Positions 27,793 to 36,611 of a stretch of 64,000 nt of DNA are shown here, piece by piece. Position 1 is the first letter of the stretch. Each line of letters begins with the position of its first letter. The DNA lies in the NCBI GenBank assembly GCA_035500675.1, contig DATJXA010000183.1:7855-71854 (forward strand). Reading direction: 5' to 3'. This stretch comes from JAGVPT01 sp035500675 (GTDB taxonomy: Bacteria > Bacteroidota > Ignavibacteria > UBA10030 > UBA8401). Both the position numbers and the translations under genes were made by a program. Below the pieces are notes generated by a model. It saw only the letters and a program-made list of their open reading frames with translations, did no database searches and was not told the origin of the DNA.

Positions 27793-27802
27793 GGGGAGCC
27801 GA

Positions 27803-27833
27803 TTGGCCCGCCTCTTCTCCGATTTTAGGTTTA
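27803..27833 (+). promoter_or_regulatory. Candidate promoter of the quinone reductase gene
   Basis: TTG at 27803-27805, 20-base spacer, TAGGTTTA at 27826-27833. It implies an untranslated leader of about 120 bases before 27961. A moderate match. Confidence 0.4.
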
Positions 27834-27960
27834 TTGCAGGAAGGGGATAATCGAATCTCGTAAACTCATCTCTATTTCATTTCTCGCATGAAGAGGTAGA
27901 GTTGTGTTCTTTAGCTTTATAATCTCCCCTCAAATTTCTGATCCATGAAATAATGACGCT

Positions 27961-28929
27961 ATGAAAGCAATTTGCATTCATGGACTAGGCGGTCCTGAAG
28001 TTCTCCATTATGAAGACGTCGCCGTGCCTCAGCCCGGCCCAGGAGAAGCGAGGGTGAAGATGGAAGCCGTCGGCGTAAATTTTATCGACGTCTATTTTCG
28101 TAAAGGGCTGTACAACGGATCGCTGCCGATGGTTTTAGGCCAGGAGGGGGCCGGTGTTGTGGATGCCGTGGGAACGGGTGTGAGAGAGGTCCGCGTCGGG
28201 GATCGAGTGGCGTTTGCTCCATGGAAAGATTCGTACGCAGAATTTGTGTCGATCCCCGCTTCAAGGCTGGTGCCGGTGCCGGACAACGTCAACACCCAAC
28301 AAGCAGCTGCGGCAATTTTGCAAGGTCTCACCGCTCATTACCTCAGTCATAGTACTTACCCTATCCAAAAAGGGGATACAGTTCTCGTCCATGCCGCGGC
28401 AGGAGGAACAGGCGCCCTTCTTGTGCAGATTGCAAAGATGAAAGGGGCGCATGTCATCGGGACAGTTTCGAACGACATAAAAGAACGCGAAGCGCGCTCG
28501 CTTGGAGCGGATGACGTGATTGTCTACACGCAGGTCGACTTTGCAGAGGAGGTCAAAAGGATCACGTCGGGTAAAGGAGTGAAGGTAGTGTATGACTCTG
28601 TGGGGATCGACACGTTTGAGAAAAGTTTGAGCTCGCTCAAGCCGCGGGGGTATATGGTCTTGTTCGGGCAGTCGAGCGGTAGAGTGCAGCCGTTTGATCC
28701 GCAAGTACTCAACGCAAAAGGATCGCTCTTTCTTACACGGCCAACGCTCGCCCACTATGTCGCGACGCGAGAAGAATTGCTTCACCGCTCTAAGGATCTG
28801 TTCGACTGGATCGGAGAAGGGAAACTAAAGATCCGCATCGGCCGAAAATTTCCGCTGGCTCAAGCGGCCGAAGCACACAACTATTTGGAAGGACGGAAAG
28901 CACTGGGGAAACTGCTGCTCATTCCTTAA
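27961..28929 (+). CDS. NADPH:quinone oxidoreductase, medium-chain dehydrogenase family
   Basis: 322 residues. The N-terminal GroES-like catalytic domain begins MKAICIHGLGGPEVL and contains VGVNFIDVYFRKGLY near residue 40; no structural or catalytic zinc cysteines are present, as in QorA. The Rossmann domain has VHAAAGGTGALLVQIAK near residue 143. Family members reduce quinones or enones using NADPH in the cytoplasm. The stop codon overlaps the convergent permease stop by four bases. Confidence 0.88.
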   Translation: MKAICIHGLGGPEVLHYEDVAVPQPGPGEARVKMEAVGVNFIDVYFRKGLYNGSLPMVLGQEGAGVVDAVGTGVREVRVGDRVAFAPWKDSYAEFVSIPASRLVPVPDNVNTQQAAAAILQGLTAHYLSHSTYPIQKGDTVLVHAAAGGTGALLVQIAKMKGAHVIGTVSNDIKEREARSLGADDVIVYTQVDFAEEVKRITSGKGVKVVYDSVGIDTFEKSLSSLKPRGYMVLFGQSSGRVQPFDPQVLNAKGSLFLTRPTLAHYVATREELLHRSKDLFDWIGEGKLKIRIGRKFPLAQAAEAHNYLEGRKALGKLLLIP

Positions 28930-30350
28930 CCTTTATCTCTTATTTCCTGCCTTTCAATTTCTTTTCTCCAATACAAATAGAACGGAATTCCCGCCAACAG
29001 CAAAAATAACCCCACCATCGAATCGGCTGTTTGTTCGACAATGGTATTGTAGACAAACCAGGTTGCGACGACGATAAAAGCGATCGGAATGTATGGATAC
29101 CCGGGAACTCTATACGGCCGCGGAGTGTCGGGCATCTTTTTTCTCAGTATAAAAACCGCAAAAGCTCCCAACGCATAAAATATCCATCCTGCAAAAATAA
29201 CGTAAGTGAAGATCTGATCGTACGTTCCGGTCAGGGTCAGGATCGACGCCCAGACTCCTTGAACAAGAAGCGACCTCCCGGGAGTCCTAAAGCGAGGGTG
29301 GATTTTTCCGAGGCTTCGGAAAAAGAGTCTGTCTTTCGCCATCGCGAAATACACGCGGGCAGTGGTCATGGAAGTGGCGTTGACGGTGCCGAATGTCGAG
29401 ACCATCACGATCGCTGAGATGATCGCGCCGCCATAGCCGTGAAAAATTCTTTCCATGACATCCGCGGCGACGAGCTTTGACGTTGCAATCTCCCCGATCG
29501 GAAGGATGTACAGGTATGCGAGGTTTGTCGCGACGTATATCAGAATGATGGCAACGGTCCCGACAACCAGCGCGATGGGGATATTTTTTTTTGGATCCTT
29601 GACCTCGCCCGCGAGATAGGTAAGACTGTTCCATCCGTCGTACGACCACAATGTCGCGATCATCGCTACGCCAATTGCGCTGAGCACCGCTCCAGATGCA
29701 GGGGCTCCCCATAACGGAAAGAAATGATCAACACTTCCGTGTCCTACCGTAAAAGCAAGCACAACGATGCCGCCGATGGCCAGCACTTTCATGAACGTGA
29801 GGACGTCCTGCACCAAACCGCCAAATTGAACGCCGAAATAGTTTACCACTGCGAGAATGAGGATCGCAGAGATCGCGACCATGCTCACGCCTATATCTTT
29901 CAACGGACAGATGTTACCGATGAGAGGGAGCTTCCATGCTTCGAGCGCGGGGCTGAAATGAGGGAGGTTGATGAAATATCCCGAGTATCGTCCAAATGCC
30001 ACTGCAATGGCGGCGATCGATCCGGTCTGATACACGATGAAGGTGGTCCAGCCATAGAGAAAGCCGGTGAGATCGCCGTACGTAACGCGGAAGAAAATAT
30101 ATTGCCCGCCGGCGTCGGGGATCATGCCCGCAATCTCCGCATTGGTCAATGCTCCCGCGAGCGTGAGAATGCCCGTCAAAATCCATACGAAGATCATGAT
30201 CCCCGGAATCTGAACCGTCGCGGCAATGCTCTGCGGCGTCAGAAATATTCCGGACCCGATGACCGACCCGATGACGACCATAATTGCCGACGTAAGGCCC
30301 AGGCGCCGGGCCAAGGTCGGTTCGGTTTCAACAGAATCCGCTGTCGTCAT
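28926..30350 (-). CDS. Amino acid permease, APC superfamily
   Basis: 474 residues from the ATG at 30350; an extra seven codons upstream would need a TTG start. About twelve hydrophobic segments are visible. The first contains the APC helix-break GSVIGSGIFLTP near residue 30, and the middle has WSYDGWNSLTYLAGEVKDPKKN, typical of LAT/YfnA-type antiporters and permeases. The C-terminus has the PRPYRVPGYP motif shared with those families. The substrate cannot be read. A good promoter candidate lies 40 bases upstream. It converges with the quinone reductase. Confidence 0.9.
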   Translation of the reverse strand: MTTADSVETEPTLARRLGLTSAIMVVIGSVIGSGIFLTPQSIAATVQIPGIMIFVWILTGILTLAGALTNAEIAGMIPDAGGQYIFFRVTYGDLTGFLYGWTTFIVYQTGSIAAIAVAFGRYSGYFINLPHFSPALEAWKLPLIGNICPLKDIGVSMVAISAILILAVVNYFGVQFGGLVQDVLTFMKVLAIGGIVVLAFTVGHGSVDHFFPLWGAPASGAVLSAIGVAMIATLWSYDGWNSLTYLAGEVKDPKKNIPIALVVGTVAIILIYVATNLAYLYILPIGEIATSKLVAADVMERIFHGYGGAIISAIVMVSTFGTVNATSMTTARVYFAMAKDRLFFRSLGKIHPRFRTPGRSLLVQGVWASILTLTGTYDQIFTYVIFAGWIFYALGAFAVFILRKKMPDTPRPYRVPGYPYIPIAFIVVATWFVYNTIVEQTADSMVGLFLLLAGIPFYLYWRKEIERQEIRDKG

Positions 30351-30389
30351 CGAAAGTTGGGGGAGTGGCAAAAGGAAATTGCGTTCAGA

Positions 30390-30420
30390 TGAAAATAGAG
30401 AATAGAGGAAGAAGAAGCAA
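30390..30420 (-). promoter_or_regulatory. Candidate Bacteroidota-type promoter of the permease gene
   Basis: On the minus strand TTG (30420-30418), 20-base spacer, TATTTTCA (30397-30390). The predicted start of transcription is about 35 bases before the ATG at 30350. Confidence 0.5.
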
Positions 30421-30453
30421 TAAGAAATTCACCCTAAAGCCCGCAGCAAGAAT

Positions 30454-31707
30454 TTAGTTTTTTTCCGCGCGAAGAAATCGCGCCAGGTCGAGCTCAAACT
30501 TCAGAGCATTGATCTGGCGGGCGAGGATCACGACGATACCTGCGGTGATAGTTTCCGTTGTGCCGAGCAAGGCCAGAACCCACCCGTTGTGTACGAAATG
30601 CGGAAATCCCACGAACACCGTCATTGAAATGAGCGGCGATAAGACGCCTCCAACGAAGAGACCCAATCGAGCGGGGTTCGTAAAATCTTGTCTCAAGGCA
30701 AGCGCCCAACGTTTTAGACCATCGGACGCCTCGAGCTTGCCATCGCGGACGAGATCATCGATGCAATGTTTGTACATCCTCACACTTTGAAAAGCGGTCG
30801 TCAACGAAAGAGCGACAGCCGAAATGCCGAACAATGCGCCAGCCCACGAGAACTTTCCCATGCCGATGAGCGCATCTACCTGGAATGCGCCGAACGATGC
30901 GAGGAGGAAGACAGGAATCAGGAGCTTCGACCGGGAGATGAGTTGACTCCATGTGAAGCCGGAACCGCGCAACGCAAACAACTCTGCCGTTTCCGCAAGG
31001 ACGTCGTCCGTCGAAGCGGCAAACACTTTGCCAAACCCGTGCGTGATGTGCTCGAGGATGTGCGTGATCGGGCCGATGACCAACAGCGCCTTGATAATTG
31101 CCTGCGCGGTCGCGGTGCGCGTATCGGCATTGTCGAATGTCATCCGGCCGATGACATGACGCATGACGATCGGTGAGATGGTCTCGTTGAGGTCTTCGAT
31201 AAGTTCTCGGTCGGATTCAGTGGCACCGAGATTCCCGTCGTCGACGAGGACGAATTTTTTGAAGTCGAGTCGATGCGCGAGAATAACCGCAATTTCCTCG
31301 TCGAGGTCGACATTTTCCTTTGCCGCCAGTTCATGCTCTTGAGGAAGGATGAGAGGTTTCACCTGCGAGCGCAGGAGCTGCGGCAGCCATGTGATGATCG
31401 TGCGGTGCTGGCTCAGGACCGAGAGGCTGTTGATAGCACTGAGGACTCGCTCGGGAGTTTTCTCCACCGTGCGAATGCCAATGGCTTTGCCGCTCTTGAA
31501 GACCTTTGCTATGCGGGACCCAAGAGATGGGTTTTTTCTAAGGGCGAAGCGGAGTTCTTTCGGCAGGTGTTGAGGAAAATCGAGCTCCTCCAGCAAAGAA
31601 ACGACCTTCAGGTTATAGAGCCCGATAGGAGGATTCTTTTGAAACCGGAGAAGCTGTGCAATGAACGACGGAAGTTTCAGCGATTGGAACCGACGTGTAA
31701 ATTCCAT
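30454..31707 (-). CDS. Uncharacterised membrane protein, 417 residues
   Basis: I do not recognise a family. The N-terminal 225 residues are soluble and helical, with runs such as LPKELRFALRKNPSLGSRIAKV and a conserved-looking acidic block (DDGNLGATESDRELIEDLNE). The C-terminal half has about four hydrophobic segments (LLIPVFLLASFGAFQ, GALFGISAVALSLTTAF, LFVGGVLSPLISMTVFVGF, LLGTTETITAGIVVIL), pointing to an inner-membrane protein. It has its own good promoter (31727-31757) and is 83 bases upstream of the permease ATG region on the same strand sense, with a separate permease promoter between. Confidence 0.6.
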   Translation of the reverse strand: MEFTRRFQSLKLPSFIAQLLRFQKNPPIGLYNLKVVSLLEELDFPQHLPKELRFALRKNPSLGSRIAKVFKSGKAIGIRTVEKTPERVLSAINSLSVLSQHRTIITWLPQLLRSQVKPLILPQEHELAAKENVDLDEEIAVILAHRLDFKKFVLVDDGNLGATESDRELIEDLNETISPIVMRHVIGRMTFDNADTRTATAQAIIKALLVIGPITHILEHITHGFGKVFAASTDDVLAETAELFALRGSGFTWSQLISRSKLLIPVFLLASFGAFQVDALIGMGKFSWAGALFGISAVALSLTTAFQSVRMYKHCIDDLVRDGKLEASDGLKRWALALRQDFTNPARLGLFVGGVLSPLISMTVFVGFPHFVHNGWVLALLGTTETITAGIVVILARQINALKFELDLARFLRAEKN

Positions 31708-31726
31708 TGTCCAAGATGATTTTAGA

Positions 31727-31757
31727 AAAATATAGAAAGAACTCTCTCGACTAGCAA
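31727..31757 (-). promoter_or_regulatory. Candidate Bacteroidota-type promoter of the 417-residue membrane protein
   Basis: TTG (31757-31755), 20-base spacer, TATATTTT (31734-31727) on the minus strand, 19 bases before the ATG. One of the better matches in the window. Confidence 0.55.
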
Positions 31758-31801
31758 TGAACGCAGGTTTTTTTATTCCTGATTATTTTGTAGCAACAAA
31801 A

Positions 31802-31829
31802 AACCCCGGCTCTGTAGCAAGGCGGGGTT
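31802..31829 (-). terminator. Intrinsic terminator after the Lys-rich secreted protein gene
   Basis: Reading the minus strand, AACCCCG pairs with CGGGGTT around a 14-base loop and is followed by TTTTTG. It lies 35 bases beyond the stop of the gene at 31864. Confidence 0.75.
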
Positions 31830-31863
31830 CTTTGTTGTATGATGCAAAGAATATGAAGACGAT

Positions 31864-32160
31864 TTATTTCTTGTCGTCCATCTTCATGTCGTCTTTCTTC
31901 ATATCATCTTTCTTCATCGTGTCTTTCTTCATCATTTTCTTTGATTTCTTTGCCATCTTGGCTTTCTTCGCCGGCTTTGCCTTCTTTGCCATCTTAGATT
32001 TCTTCGCCATCTTTGTCTTCTTTGTCGTCTTGGCTTTCTTCTTCATCTCCATTTTCTTTTCCGGCATTTTGCTCATCTCTTGGGGTTTCGCCGAATCTTG
32101 GGCGAGGGAGAGTGAGAAGGCAAAGGCGAGAGCCAGCAACAGGCTGACGAGACGTTTCAT
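31864..32160 (-). CDS. Small secreted Lys/Met-rich repetitive protein
   Basis: 98 residues. A clear signal peptide (MKRLVSLLLALAFAFSLSLAQ) is followed by a mature part made almost only of Lys, Met, Ala and Asp. Repeats of the type KMAKKxKMAKKAK fill the middle and MKKDDMKKDD repeats the end. A GAAAGGAG ribosome site precedes ATG, a promoter candidate lies at 32242-32272 and a terminator follows, so this is a genuine gene despite its low complexity. Function unknown. Its extreme positive charge suggests binding to DNA, polyanionic polysaccharide or LPS in the envelope. Confidence 0.8.
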   Translation of the reverse strand: MKRLVSLLLALAFAFSLSLAQDSAKPQEMSKMPEKKMEMKKKAKTTKKTKMAKKSKMAKKAKPAKKAKMAKKSKKMMKKDTMKKDDMKKDDMKMDDKK

Positions 32161-32241
32161 TGAACAACCGCTCCTTTCAAAAAAGTGTTGATAGGTTTGT
32201 AATTTGGCTGAAATTCGATCTGATTGGGATTATCGTAGGGC

Positions 32242-32272
32242 TTAACTTATGGTTTTGCGTTTTCATTGTCAA
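32242..32272 (-). promoter_or_regulatory. Candidate promoter of the Lys-rich protein gene
   Basis: TTG (32272-32270), 20-base spacer, TAAGTTAA (32249-32242) on the minus strand, about 80 bases before the ATG. The same stretch also reads as TTGACA-17-TAAGTT. Confidence 0.4.
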
Positions 32273-32283
32273 GTGAAAAACAC

Positions 32284-33768
32284 TTAATGATGGAGAATCG
32301 GTAGTAAAACGGTGAAAATGCTTCCGCGGTTGATTTCACTTTGGACCGTCACTTTACCGCCATGTGTTTCAGTAATCCATTGAGCGATCGAGAGCCCTAA
32401 TCCCGACCCACCCATCTCACGTGAACGTCCTTTATCAACTCTATAAAAACGGTCGAAAATTTTGGATTGGTCCTCGACGGGTATTCCTATACCATTATCC
32501 TTAACAATAATTTTTGCTGAACCGTTCTCCCGTATGAGCGATAACGACACGGTCCCGTGTTCGGGGGTATATTTGATGGCGTTGTCGAGGAGGTTCAGCA
32601 CCAACTGACGAAGGCGAACCCCGTCCCCCAAAACGGATAGGTTTTCAACTTTTTCGAGGCCGACATGGATGTGCTTTTTCTCCGCGAGCACTTCGCCGTC
32701 TTCGTGCAGTTCTTTGATGATGGGGGCGAGAGAGACTTCTTCGAACGTGAATGTGGATTTCCCGACATCTCCTTTTGCCAGCAAGAGCAAGTTTTCGATG
32801 ATCGAAGACATGCGGAGAATTTCGTGAAGTGTGCTGGAAAGTATCCGACGATATTGGTCGTTCGATTGCTTCGAGCGCAGGGCGAGCTCGAGCTCTCCGC
32901 GCATGATCGTCAGCGGTGTGCGCAGTTCGTGGGATGCGTCGACCGAAAACTGTTTGATTTTATCGAACGAGCCTTGGAGTCGCCCGATCATATCGTTGAA
33001 CGTCGATATCAATCTGCCGATCTCATCGTCGACGTCCACCGAGACGATGCGACGGTCCAAGTTTTGAGCCGTGATGTCGCGCGCAGTCTTCGTGATCTTG
33101 TCGACGGGTTTGAGCGATTTGTTTGCAAGGAACCAGCCGCCGAGCACGGAGAGGATAATAGCGACCGGAACGAGGATAATAAAGATCGAAAAGAGATTCC
33201 CGAGCACTTCGCTGATTTCTGCCTCGGGGTAAGCGACGTAAATTTTTGCGAAGGCGTTTTGCGTCACGGCAAGGCGCAACGGTTGCCCCTGTGCATCATA
33301 AATTGTCACGAGCTTCGTCGTGTTGAACGGAATGTCCTCGAAAACGATGTCTTCCTTACCGAGGCTGTACGATTTGTAAAGAATGTCCCCGTTGCGGTCG
33401 CGGATTTGGATGATTTGTTTCTTCGGGCTCAAGAGCGTGTGCTCGTAGATCTGATTCCATATCTGGTCGAATTCAGTCGAATCGTCCTGTGTCACCTCCA
33501 CCTCATGAGAGCGTTTAACTTTTTTCTCCTGCTTTTTTGCCGACGCAAGGGGAACGGTCCGTTGACGTTTCAATTTGACCTTTCGCGCCTGCGGCTCGAT
33601 GAAGTTTTTCAGCCATACCACCTCGTTGCGCAGCGAATAATCCAGGTTCGACAGGAGATTGGCTTTCGTGTAAAAATATGCCGTGAGGCCGAAGCCGAAG
33701 AGGGTCACGCCGAGAATGAGCGTGTACCAGGCGGTAAGCTTCAATCGGATGGAATGGAGGAACTTCAT
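32284..33768 (-). CDS. Two-component sensor histidine kinase (OmpR-partner type)
   Basis: 494 residues. A first membrane helix (about 10-30) is followed by a sensor region of about 155 residues with a basic patch (KVKLKRQR). A second helix is near 190-212, a HAMP segment follows (KSLKPVDKITKTARDI), then HisKA with DASHELRTPLTIMRG near residue 280. HATPase motifs are NLLDNAIKYTP, DNGIGIP and GGSGLGLSIAQW. It lies one base after the response regulator stop, so the pair is one operon. The signal is unknown. The architecture resembles CusS/ArlS-type sensors. Confidence 0.93.
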   Translation of the reverse strand: MKFLHSIRLKLTAWYTLILGVTLFGFGLTAYFYTKANLLSNLDYSLRNEVVWLKNFIEPQARKVKLKRQRTVPLASAKKQEKKVKRSHEVEVTQDDSTEFDQIWNQIYEHTLLSPKKQIIQIRDRNGDILYKSYSLGKEDIVFEDIPFNTTKLVTIYDAQGQPLRLAVTQNAFAKIYVAYPEAEISEVLGNLFSIFIILVPVAIILSVLGGWFLANKSLKPVDKITKTARDITAQNLDRRIVSVDVDDEIGRLISTFNDMIGRLQGSFDKIKQFSVDASHELRTPLTIMRGELELALRSKQSNDQYRRILSSTLHEILRMSSIIENLLLLAKGDVGKSTFTFEEVSLAPIIKELHEDGEVLAEKKHIHVGLEKVENLSVLGDGVRLRQLVLNLLDNAIKYTPEHGTVSLSLIRENGSAKIIVKDNGIGIPVEDQSKIFDRFYRVDKGRSREMGGSGLGLSIAQWITETHGGKVTVQSEINRGSIFTVLLPILHH

Positions 33769-33769
33769 G

Positions 33770-34444
33770 TCAGTTGGCCTTCATCACGTAGCCCACGCCG
33801 CGCACGGTGTGGATGAGTTTTTTCTCGCGGCCGCCGTCGATCTTGCTGCGAAGATGGTTGATATAGACGTCGATGATGTTCGTCCCGGTATCGAAGTTGT
33901 AGTTCCAGATGTGTTCCGAGATGATGATACGGCTCAGCACTTTGTTCGTGTTCCGCATGAAGTATTCGAGAAGTGTGTACTCTTTCGCCGTCAGCTCGAT
34001 CGTTTTCTCTCCTCGCATGGCTTTGTGCGAAACAAGGTCGAGGTGTAGATCTCCGACAGTGAGCGAGGTCGTTTTCTCGGAACCGCCCCGCCGAAGCAAC
34101 GACCGGACGCGTGCAAGCAGCTCTGCGATCGCAAACGGTTTGACGAGATAATCATCGGCTCCTGAATCGAGTCCTTTGACTTTGTCTTCCACGGAGCCTT
34201 TTGCCGTGATCATGAGGACGGGAGCGGAGATGCGCTTCATGCGGAGTTCTTTGAGCAGCGTCAGACCATCCTTCTTTGGCATGAGGATGTCGAGAATGAT
34301 GAGATCGAAGGCGTGTTCAATTGCCAACTCCTTGCCCTTCTCTCCGTCGAATGCAAGGTCGACGCTGAAATTGTCCTCCTCCAATCCCTTCTTGATGATT
34401 GCGCTTACTTTCTTTTCGTCTTCAACAACCAAGATTTTCATCAC
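33770..34444 (-). CDS. Response regulator, OmpR/PhoB family
   Basis: 224 residues. The receiver domain has the acidic pair VEDEKK at 6-10, phospho-acceptor Asp in IILDILMPKKDG near residue 51 and Lys in DDYLVKPFAI near 101. The C-terminal winged helix has RSLLRRGG and the DNA-binding stretch LSRIIISEHIWNYNFDTGTN. A strong GGAGG site and a promoter candidate lie upstream. It is coupled to the kinase gene that follows and likely activates envelope genes. Confidence 0.95.
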   Translation of the reverse strand: MMKILVVEDEKKVSAIIKKGLEEDNFSVDLAFDGEKGKELAIEHAFDLIILDILMPKKDGLTLLKELRMKRISAPVLMITAKGSVEDKVKGLDSGADDYLVKPFAIAELLARVRSLLRRGGSEKTTSLTVGDLHLDLVSHKAMRGEKTIELTAKEYTLLEYFMRNTNKVLSRIIISEHIWNYNFDTGTNIIDVYINHLRSKIDGGREKKLIHTVRGVGYVMKAN

Positions 34445-34471
34445 GCTTCTTTTTCCTCCAAATCAACGGTA

Positions 34472-34502
34472 CAATATTAAAACAGTTTACATCGATTTGC
34501 AA
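34472..34502 (-). promoter_or_regulatory. Candidate promoter of the two-component operon
   Basis: TTG (34502-34500), 20-base spacer, TAATATTG (34479-34472) on the minus strand, 28 bases before the ATG of the response regulator. Confidence 0.5.
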
Positions 34503-34576
34503 CTCATTCGGTTCCATTATGTCAAACCTCACGTACGCTATCGAGGTTTTCTCGGATTCCACGATATCATTGTTCC

Positions 34577-34630
34577 AATCTTACAATCTTGTAATAATGC
34601 AATATTGCGAGATTACAAAATTGCAAGATT
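34577..34630. repeat. AT-rich imperfect inverted repeat
   Basis: AATCTTACAATCTTGTAAT (34577-34595) is mirrored by ATTACAAAATTGCAAGATT (34612-34630). It sits between the divergent promoters of the two-component and TRAP operons and may separate them. Confidence 0.65.
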
Positions 34631-34659
34631 TTAAGCCCACACCTCCCTAATACAATTTT

Positions 34660-34690
34660 TTGGAAAAGTTGGGCGATTTCTCTATATTCA
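34660..34690 (+). promoter_or_regulatory. Candidate Bacteroidota-type promoter of the TRAP operon
   Basis: TTG at 34660-34662, 20-base spacer, TATATTCA at 34683-34690; the TatT ATG follows 11 bases later, giving a very short leader. Confidence 0.5.
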
Positions 34691-34701
34691 TTTACGAAAT
34701 C

Positions 34702-35571
34702 ATGAAAAGATTCTTTCCCATAATTCTCGTTCTCCTCGGTCTCCAAAGCTGGTCGTGCGGACTTCTCCAAACGGTTGCCGTAAAATCGACGACCGGAATC
34801 CTTGACGAAGGGATGGCCGCAATCTATGAAGAGTCCGACCTTCAACTCGCCGAGCAAGCAATCGCCTCCGACCTTAAACTTCTTGAAGCGCTCCATAAAT
34901 CAGACCCCTCCAACGATCATCTCCTCATCATGCTCACGCAGGCATACGCAGGATACGCGCTGGGTTTCGTTGAAGACCAAGATCCGGAACGGGCTAAACT
35001 TTTTTATGCCCGTGCGCGCGATTACGGGTTGGAAGTCCTGAGGGAAAATAAAACCTTCTCCGATGATTTCGACGAAGGTCCGGCAACCTTCGTGAAGGGA
35101 GTCGAATCGCTTTCCGACGACGATGTGCCCGCTCTTTTTTGGACCGCTAACGCATGGGGCAATCTCATCAACCTCAGCATCTCGGACCCTGACGTCGTTG
35201 CCGATCTCTATAAAGTGAATGCAATGATGGATTTTGTTTTACGGCACGACGAAAAATTCTTCTACGGCGGGGCACATCTCTATTTTGGCGCAATCCTCGC
35301 GACAACGCCGAAAGCGTTAGGAGGGGATCCCGAAAAAGCAAAAGAACATTTCGAAAGATGCCTTACGATCGGAGATCACAAGTTGCTCCTCCCGTATGTC
35401 TACTACGCAAAAACCTATGCTGTACAGGTACAGAATAAAAAGCTTTTTGAATCACTGCTGACGACCGTGGATACAACGTCGATCGACGTGCTTCCCGAAC
35501 AAAGGCTGATCAACGCTATCGCCAAACGGAAAGCGAAAGCCCTTCTAGCAAAAACTTCGGAATATTTCTAA
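34702..35571 (+). CDS. TRAP transporter T-component (TatT-like) lipoprotein
   Basis: 289 residues from the ATG at 34702, which begins the signal peptide MKRFFPIILVLLGLQSWSCG with Cys as likely lipid site. The mature protein is helical with TPR-like repeats (LKLLEALHKSDPSNDHLLIML, AKLFYARARDYGLEVL, EKAKEHFERCLTIGDH), matching the TatT family known from spirochaetes. There TatT forms complexes with the TRAP binding protein. It leads a four-gene set TatT-DctP-DctQ-DctM, with DctP starting 29 bases later. Confidence 0.85.
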   Translation: MKRFFPIILVLLGLQSWSCGLLQTVAVKSTTGILDEGMAAIYEESDLQLAEQAIASDLKLLEALHKSDPSNDHLLIMLTQAYAGYALGFVEDQDPERAKLFYARARDYGLEVLRENKTFSDDFDEGPATFVKGVESLSDDDVPALFWTANAWGNLINLSISDPDVVADLYKVNAMMDFVLRHDEKFFYGGAHLYFGAILATTPKALGGDPEKAKEHFERCLTIGDHKLLLPYVYYAKTYAVQVQNKKLFESLLTTVDTTSIDVLPEQRLINAIAKRKAKALLAKTSEYF

Positions 35572-35600
35572 CCCAGTGATACCATGACCCAAAGGATTTT

Positions 35601-36611
35601 ATGCTAAAGACATTTGTCATATCGGCACTTTTCATTATTTTTTCTCTCCCGATTTTCGGGCAAGAGTATACGATAAAATTCGCGACGCTTGCCCCGGAAG
35701 GGAGCACGTGGTTGAATGTCATGAGAGAGTACGACCAGGCAATCCGGAAGGAAAGCGGGGGAAGGATGGGTTTCAAAATCTATGCAGGAAGCGTCGCTGG
35801 GGATGAACAGGACGTTCTGCGAAAAATTCGACTCGGCCAGTACCACAGCGCCGGCTTTACCGGCGTCGGGATGGGAAAGATAGCGCCGATGGTTCGTATC
35901 CTCGACGCGCCGTTCTTTTTTAAAAACCATGATGAAGTAGATTATGTGCTCGCAAAGTACGACTCGGTTTTTCGCAAAGCGTTCGAGGACAATGGGTTTG
36001 TTCTTCTCGGCTGGGCAGAGGTCGGCTACGTCTATGTGTTTACCAACAAGCCGATCACGAAAGTAAGCGACCTCGACGGGGTAAAAATGTGGATGTGGGA
36101 AGGAGACCCTGTTGCCGAAGCGACATTTCAGGCGCTCGATGTTAAACCCATACCCCTCTCGATCACGGACGTTCTCACGTCGCTGCAAACCGGATTAGTG
36201 AACGGCATTTATGCTTCGCCGCTGGCAGCAGTGTCGCTCCAATGGTTTACTGCAGTGAAATATATGATGGATGTGCCGCTTACGAATTCGGCCGGCGCGG
36301 TGCTGATTTCAAAAAGAGAATACGAGAGCCTTCCGGCCGATTTGCAGGAGATTCTCTCGCGGAACGGCTCCATCTACATGAAAAAGCTCACGCAGCTCAG
36401 CAGGCAGGATAACGACAAGTCCCTTCAAGTCCTCAAAAAAAATAAAATTATCTTCACACAACCGGCATCGCAGCAGGAATACGAGCGCTACGAAGAAATC
36501 GGGAAAAAAGCGCGCGCCCTAATGGCCGGCAAACTGTATTCCCAGGAATTTCTAAACAGCGTCGAACGCACGCTCGCCGATTACCGCGCTTCGCATAAAG
36601 GATCCCGGTGA
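35601..36611 (+). CDS. dctP: TRAP transporter solute-binding protein, DctP family
   Basis: 336 residues with a signal peptide (about 1-20, ending FGQ). DctP hallmarks are IKFATLAPEGSTWLNVM near residue 25, VYVFTNKPITKVSDLDGVKM near 145 (substrate-binding Arg/Lys region) and DVLTSLQTGLVNGIYASPLA near 195. It captures an organic anion in the periplasm and delivers it to the DctQM permease. The partner TatT suggests a hydrophobic ligand, as proposed for the Treponema homologues, but that is inference. AAAGGA precedes the ATG; the stop overlaps dctQ (GTGA). Confidence 0.93.
   Translation: MLKTFVISALFIIFSLPIFGQEYTIKFATLAPEGSTWLNVMREYDQAIRKESGGRMGFKIYAGSVAGDEQDVLRKIRLGQYHSAGFTGVGMGKIAPMVRILDAPFFFKNHDEVDYVLAKYDSVFRKAFEDNGFVLLGWAEVGYVYVFTNKPITKVSDLDGVKMWMWEGDPVAEATFQALDVKPIPLSITDVLTSLQTGLVNGIYASPLAAVSLQWFTAVKYMMDVPLTNSAGAVLISKREYESLPADLQEILSRNGSIYMKKLTQLSRQDNDKSLQVLKKNKIIFTQPASQQEYERYEEIGKKARALMAGKLYSQEFLNSVERTLADYRASHKGSR

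Noticed and set aside
29724..30392. 222-codon open frame antisense to the permease
   Set aside because: Charged shadow of membrane helices; the permease on the other strand is clear.
32665..33816. 383-codon open frame antisense to the histidine kinase
   Set aside because: Arginine/glutamate/valine-rich shadow translation typical of antisense frames in this codon bias.
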